DNA of 7,135 nt, from assembly GCA_021812735.1 (NCBI GenBank), contig JAKAMV010000532.1:1-7135 (forward strand), read 5' to 3'. Origin of the DNA: Chloroflexota bacterium (lineage in GTDB: Bacteria > Chloroflexota > Limnocylindria > Limnocylindrales > CSP1-4). This document shows positions 1 through 5,893 of the stretch, one piece after another. Under the pieces are notes generated by a model. That model saw only the letters and a program-made list of their open reading frames with translations, did no database searches and was not told the DNA's origin. Position 1 is the stretch's first letter; each line of letters starts with the position of its first letter. The translations under genes were made by a program, and so were the position numbers.

Positions 1-1998
1 GCCCACGCGGACCTCGCTCGTGACGTCGTGCGAGCGGAGGTCGATGCAGCCGTCCACCGGGCAGGCGTTGACGCACTCGTTGCACTCGGAGCAGACGGCG
101 CAGTCGATGCACCGGCCCGAGGCGCGCCGGGCCTCCGTCTCGCTGAGCGGCGCCTCGATCTCGTGGAAATCCGTGGGCTTGGGATCGAGTTCCATGCCGT
201 CCGGCGTGGGCGCCGACAGGGTGAAGGCCTTCTGCCGGGCGAGCACGGCCTGCTTGTCGACCACCGGCAGGCGGTCGTCCCAGTTGTCGAACTCGCGGCC
301 GTTGAGCCAGGCGTCGATCTGGTGAGCGGCCTTGCGCCCCTCGCCCACGGCGCGGGTGATGTCGGTCGGGCCGTTGACCGCGTCGCCGGCGGCGAAGACG
401 TGCTCGACGGCGGTCTGGCAGGTGGCCTTGCTCGCCGACAGCCGGCCGTTCTTCTCGAGGGCCACGCGCCCGCCGAAGGCCGAGGTGTCGGGCGTCATGC
501 CGATGGCCGCGATGATGACGTCGGCGTCGATCATCACCGAGGAGCCTGGGATGGGCTCGACGGACTTTCGGCCGGACGCGTCGGGGGCGCCCAGGCGCAT
601 CTCGGCGCACCGGAGCCCGGCCACCGCGCCGGCGCTGTCGCCAACGACCTCGGCCGGGGCGACGAGCAGGCGGAACTGCACGCCCTCCTTCTCCGCATCG
701 ACCGACTCGACGTGGTGGGCCGGCATCTCGTCCCGCGAGCGCCGGTAGGCCACAGTCACGCTCGCAGCGCCGAGGCGGCGGGCAACGCGGGCCGCGTCCA
801 TGGCGACGTTGCCGCCGCCCACGACCACGACCCGCCTGCCGGCCACGTCGACCGGCTGGCCGAGCTTGACCCGGCGCAGGAAGTCGGTGCCGCCCGTGAC
901 GCCCAGGCGGTCCTCGCCCGGGACGCCGAGGGCCTGGGACCGGTGGGTGCCGGTGGCGATCAGGACGGCGTCGAAGCCCTCGGCCTTGAGCGAGGCCGGG
1001 TCGCTGACCAACGTGTTGAGCGCGATCTCGACGCCGAGGCCGGTGACGTTCTCGATGTCGCGCTCGACCACCCCCTCGGGCAGGCGGTAGCTCGGGATGC
1101 CCAGGCGGAGGAAGCCGCCGGCGACGGGCGCCGCCTCGAGGATCTTGACGCCGTAGCCGAGTTTGGCGAGCTGGAATGCCGCGGTCAGGCCAGTAGGCCC
1201 GGAGCCGATGACGGCGACGCGCCTGCCGTTGGGCTCGGGCCGCTCGAGGCCGCTGTCGTTGCCCGACGCGTCATGCTTGTCGGACGCGAACCGCTTGAGC
1301 CGCCTGATCGGCAGTGTGCCCTCCAGCGAGCCGCGCGTGCACTCGCCCTCGCACGGCGCGTAGCAGGCGCGGCCGAGCGTGCCCACGAGCGGGGTGGCCT
1401 CGAGCACGAGCCGGAAGGCCTCCTCGTCGAGGCCGCTGCGGATCAGGCTGACGTAGCCGTGGGCGGAGATCCCGGCCGGGCAGGCGTAGGAGCAGGGGCT
1501 GGTGCCGGCGCGGTCGATGACCGCCTTCTTCGGCACGGCCTGGGGGAAGGTGATGTGGGCGGCGCGCCGCGCGACCAGGTCCGCGTTGAACTGGTCGGGG
1601 ACGGCGACCGTGCACGCGGTCTCGCACTTCTGGCAACCGGTGCAGGCGTCGATGTCCACGTGCCGGGCCTGCTGGGTGACCGTCGCGGTGAACGTGCCGT
1701 CCGCCGCCTTCCTGACCTGGTCGACCTTGCTGTACGTCCAGGGCGTGATGTTCGGGTGGTGGATCGTCGACGCCATCTTGGGCGTCGAGATGCAAGACGC
1801 GCAGTCGAGCGTCGGGAAGACCTTGGACAGCAGGATCATCTTCCCGCCGACCGAGGCCTCCTTCTCGACGAGCAGGACCTTGTAGCCCATGTCGCCGAGC
1901 TTGAGGGCGGACTCCATGCCGCCGATGCCGGCCCCGACGACCAGGACGTCGTAGTCGAGCGCGGCCGGCGCGTCGTTGGTGGCGCAGGTTTCGGTCAT
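1..1998 (-). CDS. HdrA-like / GltD(NfnB)-like fused FAD- and iron-sulfur oxidoreductase, 3' end off window
   Basis: The frame is open from the ATG at 1996-1998 to the left edge, giving 666 residues without a stop. Residues 1-115 resemble the start of HdrA: a FAD Rossmann motif GAGIGG (22-27) and the HdrA signature LDCASCISTPKM (64-75). A [4Fe-4S] ferredoxin motif follows (C119, C122, C125, C129). Residues about 165-565 form a GltD/NfnB-type module: cysteines C169, C173, C212, C216 and C220, a second FAD motif GSGPTG (265-270), an NAD(P) motif GGGNVAMD (394-401) followed by YRRSRDEMPA (418-427), whose arginines suggest NADPH, and the FAD motif AAGD (536-539). A cysteine-rich ferredoxin begins at C630 (also C633, C636, C639, C642, C646, C651) and is cut by the edge. 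The start has AGGTGA at 2003-2008, overlapping the upstream stop. Likely role, inferred: cytoplasmic electron transfer between NAD(P)H, the MvhD-like subunit and sulfur chemistry. Family is clear; the reaction is unknown. Confidence 0.9.
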   Translation of the reverse strand, partial: MTETCATNDAPAALDYDVLVVGAGIGGMESALKLGDMGYKVLLVEKEASVGGKMILLSKVFPTLDCASCISTPKMASTIHHPNITPWTYSKVDQVRKAADGTFTATVTQQARHVDIDACTGCQKCETACTVAVPDQFNADLVARRAAHITFPQAVPKKAVIDRAGTSPCSYACPAGISAHGYVSLIRSGLDEEAFRLVLEATPLVGTLGRACYAPCEGECTRGSLEGTLPIRRLKRFASDKHDASGNDSGLERPEPNGRRVAVIGSGPTGLTAAFQLAKLGYGVKILEAAPVAGGFLRLGIPSYRLPEGVVERDIENVTGLGVEIALNTLVSDPASLKAEGFDAVLIATGTHRSQALGVPGEDRLGVTGGTDFLRRVKLGQPVDVAGRRVVVVGGGNVAMDAARVARRLGAASVTVAYRRSRDEMPAHHVESVDAEKEGVQFRLLVAPAEVVGDSAGAVAGLRCAEMRLGAPDASGRKSVEPIPGSSVMIDADVIIAAIGMTPDTSAFGGRVALEKNGRLSASKATCQTAVEHVFAAGDAVNGPTDITRAVGEGRKAAHQIDAWLNGREFDNWDDRLPVVDKQAVLARQKAFTLSAPTPDGMELDPKPTDFHEIEAPLSETEARRASGRCIDCAVCSECNECVNACPVDGCIDLRSHDVTSEVRVG

Positions 1999-2006
1999 CG
2001 TGTCAC

Positions 2007-2447
2007 CTAAGCCTTCGCCGGGCCCATCGCGCGGAGGGCCTCGCTGAAGGTCGTCATGTGCTTGGTGAACGGCTCGGCGCAGACCGAGCAGATCGCCGCG
2101 ACGCGGATGCGGCCGGGATCCATCCCGCGCTCCTTGACGGCCTTCTGCGCGACCTGGACCACCCGGTTCGACCGCTTGGCACAGTCGTGGAGGTACGCGC
2201 ACTCCTCGCCGTCGGTCGCGATGAACACACCGTCGAAGCCGGTCTCGAGCGCGTGCAGGATCCAGGACGGCCGGATCCCGCTCGTGCACGGCACGGAGAT
2301 GACGTTGACGCCGGGTGGGTAGTGCATGTGCGACGACCCGGCGAGGTCAACCCCGGGGTCGGAGATGTTGTTCGTCGAGAACACGAGGATCCGCGGAACG
2401 AAATGGCCCGCGGAGGTTCCCGGCTCGGCGGCTGCGGGTGCGGTCAT
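2007..2447 (-). CDS. MvhD/FlpD-like hydrogenase iron-sulfur subunit family protein
   Basis: This 146-residue protein matches the MvhD family, small subunits that carry electrons to HdrA in heterodisulfide reductase complexes. The recognisable core is DPGVDLAGSSHMHYPPGVNV (30-49), then a VPC (C54), an LETGFDGVFIATDGEEC stretch (C83) and C89. The cysteine pair that family members usually carry just after the first beta strand is absent here; the equivalent stretch reads FSTNNIS (23-29). An extra CSVC motif lies near the C terminus (C120, C123). Residues 1-15 are Ala/Pro-rich and probably disordered. The gene ends 8 bases before the hdrA-like start, so the two are likely co-translated and their products likely bind each other. 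Its AGGAG Shine-Dalgarno lies at 2458-2462, ten bases before the ATG. Family assignment is good; cluster type and ligands are unresolved. Confidence 0.85.
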   Translation of the reverse strand: MTAPAAAEPGTSAGHFVPRILVFSTNNISDPGVDLAGSSHMHYPPGVNVISVPCTSGIRPSWILHALETGFDGVFIATDGEECAYLHDCAKRSNRVVQVAQKAVKERGMDPGRIRVAAICSVCAEPFTKHMTTFSEALRAMGPAKA

Positions 2448-2457
2448 CGACGCTGTG

Positions 2458-2472
2458 CTCCTGCGCGAGGAG
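2458..2472 (-). promoter_or_regulatory. Small hairpin enclosing the mvhD-like Shine-Dalgarno
   Basis: Five bases at 2458-2462 pair perfectly with 2468-2472 around a five-base loop. The AGGAG ribosome binding site of the mvhD-like gene forms one arm, so folding of this hairpin would hide it. The pairing is visible directly; any regulatory effect is inference. Confidence 0.45.
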
Positions 2473-2476
2473 GGTC

Positions 2477-2520
2477 CGCGGTCGCGACGTCTGCCCGTGG
2501 ATGACGACGTCGCGACGGCG
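2477..2520 (-). other. Strong inverted repeat between tusA-like and mvhD-like genes
   Basis: An 11-base perfect inverted repeat (GTCGCGACGTC at 2481-2491 against 2506-2516) encloses a 14-base loop. After one G/G mismatch, three more pairs extend the stem (2477-2479 with 2518-2520). It lies in the only sizeable gap of the operon (87 bases, 2448-2534). No T-run follows on the minus strand, so it is not a classic intrinsic terminator. It could be an RNA processing or stability element that sets tusA-side against hdrA-side expression, or a protein binding site. Confidence 0.6.
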
Positions 2521-2534
2521 ATGAGAGGGGGTGG

Positions 2535-2792
2535 CTACTTGCGGCGGATCACGAACACGCGGTCATAGCCGTCGGCCGCGAGCACGCCCAGGAAGTCGTG
2601 GCCGACCTTTGCGGACCACGCGGAGATGTCGGTCTTGGTGCCGGGATCGGTCGACCAGATCTCGATCGTCGAGCCGAGGGCCACCGTGGTCATGCCCTTC
2701 TTGGCCTCGAGGAGCGGGCCGGGGCAGGCGGTGCCGCGGGCGTCGACGACCTTGTCGGCGGTGATTGCCTCGAGCTCGGCAGTGGTAGACAC
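2535..2792 (-). CDS. tusA: TusA-family sulfur carrier protein
   Basis: This 85-residue protein has the TusA/SirA/YeeD fold signature: an N-terminal strand VVDARGTACPGPLLEAKKGM with the CPxP motif at C23-P24-G25-P26. The cysteine carries sulfur as a persulfide. The C-terminal half (TIEIWSTDPGTKTDISAWS, then VGHDFLGV) fits the family, which is usually 75-85 residues. The start is GTG (2790-2792), chosen because a full AGGAGG lies nine bases upstream at 2802-2807, overlapping the stop of the preceding DsrE gene. The neighbours on both sides (two DsrE-fold proteins upstream, MvhD- and HdrA-like proteins downstream) argue for a role in dissimilatory or redox sulfur transfer rather than tRNA thiolation, but that is inference from context. 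Confidence 0.9.
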   Translation of the reverse strand: MSTTAELEAITADKVVDARGTACPGPLLEAKKGMTTVALGSTIEIWSTDPGTKTDISAWSAKVGHDFLGVLAADGYDRVFVIRRK

Positions 2793-2805
2793 GGGATGGA
2801 GCCTC

Positions 2806-3174
2806 CTAGTAGGTCAGTGTGCTGGTGGCAGCGGTGATCTCGGCGATGAGGCGGCCGGCGGCGACCACCTCTGCGCCCTCAACGAGGTCGGCCGGGACGA
2901 TGCCCCGCGCCGTCATGCAGGGACTGCAGGCGAGGAGCGAGCCGCCCAGGGCGCGCACATCGGCGAACAGCTTCGCGAGGGGCGGGAAGCCCGCCGCGAA
3001 GACGCTCTCGACGGCGCCGGCCTTGAGCAGTTCGATGCCGTCCGCCTGGAAGGCCATGGACACCGACACGTCGGACGCGAGGGCGGCGCCGGCCATGACG
3101 AACGGGATGGTGGCCCGCTCCGGCTCGCGGATGCCGTGTGTGACGATGACGACCAGCTTCTCGGTATCGGCCAC
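2806..3174 (-). CDS. DsrE-fold sulfur-transfer protein with CxxC motif
   Basis: This 122-residue protein has the DsrE/DsrF-like fold: a first strand KLVVIVTHGI (6-15), a glycine/alanine-rich helix, then VSMAFQADGIELL (38-50) and a cysteine motif in LLACSPCMTARGI (C83, C86). That motif is typical of a soluble DsrE-like subgroup often annotated as predicted peroxiredoxin. No membrane helices are visible, so it is cytoplasmic. By family it would accept or pass persulfide sulfur, most likely to or from the TusA-like protein encoded next, whose Shine-Dalgarno overlaps this stop codon. The start is GTG (3172-3174), with only a weak GGGGA about seven bases upstream. The gene begins 15 bases after the preceding stop, so reinitiation is likely. 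The exact sulfur donor and acceptor are unknown. Confidence 0.85.
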   Translation of the reverse strand: MADTEKLVVIVTHGIREPERATIPFVMAGAALASDVSVSMAFQADGIELLKAGAVESVFAAGFPPLAKLFADVRALGGSLLACSPCMTARGIVPADLVEGAEVVAAGRLIAEITAATSTLTY

Positions 3175-3189
3175 TGCAGGGTCCCCGCG

Positions 3190-3597
3190 CTAGATGAAGA
3201 CGATTTGGCCGTCAGCGGCGGCCATGAGGAAGGTGGCGATGCCGCCCTCCGAATCGATGATCGGGTCCAGTGCGGACATCGGGATCCCGAGCACGTCCAT
3301 CGAGCCGGTGCAGGCGAGGATCTTCACCTCGCCGAGCTCCTTGGCCATCCGCAGGGTCTCGAGCCAGTTGATGGACTTGGTCCCGCCCACGGGCCGGCTC
3401 GTGCCGTCCGCCGTTGCGTCCCAGGCGAGCCCCAGGTTCCCCTCGATCCGCTCGGCGCGGAACGCGTCGAGGGCCCAGTACTGGACGAGGATGTTGACCG
3501 GCCGGTCCATGGCCGCGGCACCCGCGGCAAGCGTGGCGGCGGCATGGAGCTTGTCCGCTGTGCCGGAGAAGAGCACCAGGTTGAGGGTGTCGCTCAT
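3190..3597 (-). CDS. DsrE-fold protein (single-cysteine, DsrE3-like)
   Basis: First gene of the operon. The 135-residue protein starts with the DsrE-type strand NLVLFSGTADKLHAA (6-20), followed by a helix and VNILVQYWALDAFR (34-47). It has one cysteine, C96, in VKILACTGSMDVLGI; this position is where DsrE3-type proteins keep their persulfide cysteine. It differs clearly from the neighbouring CxxC DsrE protein, so the two are paralogous types rather than a recent duplication. The ATG at 3595-3597 is preferred over an in-frame GTG at 3607-3609, because AAGGTG lies nine bases before the ATG and includes that GTG, whereas the GTG has no good site of its own. A likely role is sulfur transfer with TusA, inferred from family and context. 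Confidence 0.85.
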   Translation of the reverse strand: MSDTLNLVLFSGTADKLHAAATLAAGAAAMDRPVNILVQYWALDAFRAERIEGNLGLAWDATADGTSRPVGGTKSINWLETLRMAKELGEVKILACTGSMDVLGIPMSALDPIIDSEGGIATFLMAAADGQIVFI

Positions 3598-3637
3598 GCG
3601 CGTTGGCACCTTGTGATGCGGTCGGCTCGGCCGCGGG

Positions 3638-3674
3638 ATTAGATGTCAGGCACAGTTGTATGCTCTTGACATAT
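3638..3674 (-). promoter_or_regulatory. Putative promoter and operator of the dsrE-tusA-mvhD-hdrA operon
   Basis: This 37-base patch is about 62% A+T in a window that is about 70% GC. On the minus strand it holds TCTAAT (3638-3643), a 5/6 match to the sigma-70 -10 box, about 40 bases before the ATG of the first dsrE-like gene. A perfect 6-base inverted repeat, ATGTCA (3643-3648) and TGACAT (3667-3672), spaced by 18 bases, abuts the -10 box and covers the -35 region, as a regulator site would. No good -35 match is seen at 16-18 bases, so the promoter may need an activator. Confidence 0.4.
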
Positions 3675-3851
3675 AGGTGCCCTGAGTCCGACGGCACGTC
3701 TTGTCCGGGACCACCGGCCCGCCCAAAGGGTCCGATCGAACGGCAGCAAGGGGGGACCGGATGGCTGGCGCCGCGTTTGTGCGGTCGCCGTTGCGCTCGC
3801 GATCTCGGCATGCCCTGTTCCGGCCTGCCGAAGGACTTGCGGAGACCGCCT

Positions 3852-3880
3852 CGGCGAACCGATGGGCCGACCGGTCGCCG
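3852..3880 (-). terminator. Possible hairpin downstream of hemH
   Basis: Bases 3852-3860 pair with 3873-3880 as an 8-base-pair stem with one bulged A and a 12-base loop, beginning five bases past the hemH stop. No U-tract follows on the minus strand, so it could be a 3' end stabiliser or a non-canonical terminator rather than a standard intrinsic one. Confidence 0.25.
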
Positions 3881-3885
3881 GATCG

Positions 3886-5001
3886 TCAGGCCGGGAGCAG
3901 CACGCCCAGCGTCGAGTCCTCGCCCGCCACCGTCGGCAGGTCGCCCCGCGGGTTTGCGCAGCACCCGGCGGCGCAGACCGACGGCCACGGGCCGAGCGCA
4001 CTGAGCGCCGCGCCGGGCTGACCGTTCATCCGGTTCGCCACCAGCTGGGCGACGCCGGCCACGAACGCGGGGTGGGCGCCCGGCGTGGCGACGCGGCGGA
4101 ACCGCATGCGCAGCTGGTCGCAGGTCTCCCGCGCCTCGTGGTCGAGGTCCCAGACCACCTCGACGTGGTCGCTGACGAAGCCCAGCGGCACGACGACCGC
4201 CGCGCGCACGCCAGCGGCGTGCTCAGCTCGCAACGCGTCGTTGACGTCGGGCTCGAGCCACGGCACGTGCGGGGAGCCGCTGCGCGACTGGTACACGAGC
4301 CGCCACGGCGGGACGTCCGCGCCGCGCCGCCGTGCGGACGCCACGACCAGCTCGATCGCCGCCCTGTGCTGGGCGACATAGGCGCCGTCCGCGTCGAAGC
4401 GGCCGCGCGGACCGGAGGCCTCGGCCATCGCGAGCGGGATCGAGTGGGTGGTGAAGATGACGCGCGTCTCGGTCGCCGGCACGCCCTCGGCCGCGAGGTC
4501 TGCCACCGCCGCCGCCAGGCCCTCGCCGAACGGCTCGATGAAGCCGGGGTGGTCGAAGTAGAGGCGCAGCTTGTCGACGGCGAGCCGCCCGTCGAGGCCG
4601 GTCTCCGCCAGCCCTCTGGCCACGTCCTCGCGGTACTGCCGACACCCGGAGTACGAGGCGTAGGCGGACGTCGCGAGCGCGAGCACGCGCCGGTGCCCGT
4701 CGCGCGCGATCCGCTCCAGCGTCGGCGCGAGGTACGGGACCCAGTTGCGGTTGCCCCAGTACAGCGGGAGGTCGATCCCCCGCTCCCGGAACGCCGCCCC
4801 CAGCGATGCGAGCAGCGCCCGATTCTGGGCGTTGATCGGGCTGACGCCGCCCAGCGCCAGGTAGTGGTGCGACACGTCGAGGAGCCGCTCGCGCGGGATG
4901 CCGCGTCCTCGAGTCACGTTCTCGAGGAACGGCATGACGTCGTCGGGCCCCTCCGGCCCGCCGAAGCCCAGCAGCAGGAACGCGTCATGGGCGGCAGTCA
5001 T
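3886..5001 (-). CDS. hemH: Ferrochelatase (coproporphyrin III ferrochelatase type)
   Basis: HemH/CpfC inserts Fe2+ into a porphyrin; paired with HemQ, the substrate is expected to be coproporphyrin III. The 371-residue protein shows family landmarks: LLLGFGGPEGPDDVMPFLENVTRG near the N terminus (residues 9-32 in part), YWGNRNW (81-87), the metal-site histidine H186 in TTHSIP (184-189), and the catalytic glutamate E281 in DHVEVVWDLD (278-287). C120 in YSGCRQY, plus C343, C347 and C348 in the tail, match the arrangement that binds a [2Fe-2S] cluster in actinobacterial ferrochelatases. The ATG (4999-5001) overlaps the hemQ stop as ATGA, so translation is coupled; longer in-frame starts only add an Arg/Pro-rich shadow of hemQ. 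The family tail is extended by about 20 residues after the cysteines. Very secure. Confidence 0.96.
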   Translation of the reverse strand: MTAAHDAFLLLGFGGPEGPDDVMPFLENVTRGRGIPRERLLDVSHHYLALGGVSPINAQNRALLASLGAAFRERGIDLPLYWGNRNWVPYLAPTLERIARDGHRRVLALATSAYASYSGCRQYREDVARGLAETGLDGRLAVDKLRLYFDHPGFIEPFGEGLAAAVADLAAEGVPATETRVIFTTHSIPLAMAEASGPRGRFDADGAYVAQHRAAIELVVASARRRGADVPPWRLVYQSRSGSPHVPWLEPDVNDALRAEHAAGVRAAVVVPLGFVSDHVEVVWDLDHEARETCDQLRMRFRRVATPGAHPAFVAGVAQLVANRMNGQPGAALSALGPWPSVCAAGCCANPRGDLPTVAGEDSTLGVLLPA

Positions 5002-5687
5002 CGCAGGACGTCCACCACGCCTGCGGCGTCGATGTGGCGCCCCGTGTGGAACGGGATCTCCAGCCGCACGTGGCGCCGTGCCTGCGTCGCCCGCAGGTCG
5101 CGCATCAAGTCCACCAGCTCGTGGAGGTTGTCGGACTCGAGCGCGAGGATCCACTCCCAGTCGTTGAGCGCGAACGCGGCCACGGTGTTCGCCTGGACCC
5201 CCCGGAACTCGCGGCCGGCCATCCCGTGCTCGCGGAGCATCTCGCGGCGCTCATCGTCGGGCAGCAGGTACCACTCGTAGGAGCGGACGAAGGGATACAC
5301 GCACAGCCAGTCCTTGGGCTGCGTGTCCAGCATGAACGAGGGCACGTGGTCCCGGCTGAACTCCGCCGGCCGGTGGGTGCCCATGGCCGACCATGCAAGA
5401 CGCAGCGCAGGGCCGACGGGCGTTCGCCGCAGGGCACGGAGGGCCGCCTGCAGCGACTCGGCCGAGGGGCCGTGCATCCAGACCATGACGTCCGCGTCCG
5501 CACGCAGGCCCGACACGTCATAGCAGCCGCGGAGCACGACGTCGTGATCGGCGAGAGAGGCCGCCCATGCCTCGAGGCCCTCCCCGGCCAGCTCCCCCAG
5601 CGCGGAGCCCGTGCGGGCGTAGACCGCCCAGATCGTGTAGCGGACGACGGCGTTGAGGTCTGCGGGGGCGGGCTGGGACGCAGTCAC
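4998..5687 (-). CDS. hemQ: Coproheme decarboxylase HemQ (ChdC), chlorite dismutase family
   Basis: HemQ converts Fe-coproporphyrin III to heme b by two peroxide-dependent oxidative decarboxylations, the last step of the coproporphyrin-dependent pathway. The 229-residue protein has the family core: VYPFVRSYEWYLLPDDER (130-147) with the conserved Tyr Y131, the likely radical site, then the HGMAGR motif with proximal heme ligand H154, and LNDWEWILALE (174-184). Spacing from Y131 to H154 is shorter than in Firmicutes homologues by about four residues but in register. The start is GTG at 5685-5687, chosen because GGAGGA lies five bases upstream (5693-5698); an in-frame TTG at 5712-5714 has no such site. 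hemH overlaps its stop. The HemY/CgoX oxidase that acts between earlier steps is not in the window. Confidence 0.95.
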   Translation of the reverse strand: MTASQPAPADLNAVVRYTIWAVYARTGSALGELAGEGLEAWAASLADHDVVLRGCYDVSGLRADADVMVWMHGPSAESLQAALRALRRTPVGPALRLAWSAMGTHRPAEFSRDHVPSFMLDTQPKDWLCVYPFVRSYEWYLLPDDERREMLREHGMAGREFRGVQANTVAAFALNDWEWILALESDNLHELVDLMRDLRATQARRHVRLEIPFHTGRHIDAAGVVDVLR

Positions 5688-5893
5688 GCGATTCCTCCGG
5701 GGATGAGCGGGCAAGGGGGGCAGCCCAGGGCGGCGTCCCCACGATAGCCCGATGCGCGGACACGTGCCGCCGGCGGGGCTGCGATGCGCCGCCGGGCCCC
5801 GGCGTAGCCCAATGGTCCCAGCATGGCGTCGGTCCGCATGACTCCTTGGGGCCGTAGCGCACCACCCGCCCCGTCGCCAGACTGGGCCGCGCT
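5688..5893. other. Divergent intergenic region between hemQ and the CAP/SH3b gene
   Basis: These 206 bases must hold both divergent promoters, but neither is clear. On the minus strand TATCGT (5741-5746) is a weak -10 candidate for hemQ, with no matching -35. On the plus side a 7-base stem including two G-U pairs (5796-5802 with 5846-5852) encloses a smaller bulged hairpin (5822-5840). A 24-codon frame from the ATG at 5823 ends in a TGA (5895-5897) that overlaps the GTG start of the next gene, but it lacks a Shine-Dalgarno. Confidence 0.4.

Larger units (their letters stand above)
3598..3885. other. Noncoding gap between hemH and the sulfur operon
   Basis: The 288 bases between the hemH stop and the first dsrE-like start hold the AT-rich promoter patch near 3638-3674 and a hairpin just after hemH. 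Between about 3690 and 3850 I see no convincing gene, riboswitch or repeat; frames open there have no Shine-Dalgarno and no family resemblance. Confidence 0.6.

Noticed and set aside
1..1998. Reading the large flavoprotein as a plain glutamate synthase small subunit or NfnB.
   Set aside because: The N-terminal HdrA signature and two extra ferredoxin segments are not part of those enzymes, and no glutamate synthase large subunit is adjacent.
28..2010. A 660-codon open frame on the plus strand across the HdrA-like gene.
   Set aside because: It is an antisense frame kept open by high GC; its product is Ala/Arg/Gly/Asp/Val-rich with no family motif, while the minus strand gives clear FAD, NAD(P) and ferredoxin motifs.
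3666..3671. A perfect TTGACA on the plus strand, like a -35 box.
   Set aside because: No -10-like sequence lies 16-18 bases downstream and no plus-strand gene follows; it is better explained as one arm of the dyad for the minus-strand operon.
3862..5280. A 472-codon open frame on the plus strand across hemH and hemQ.
   Set aside because: Antisense to two genes with unmistakable catalytic motifs; the composition is Arg/Ala/Val-rich and shows no domain.
5796..5852. A tRNA-like segment: 7-base closing stem and a GTAGCCCAATGGT stretch resembling a D-arm.
   Set aside because: Only 57 bases between stem ends, no TTCGA-type T-arm and no anticodon stem, so it is not a tRNA.
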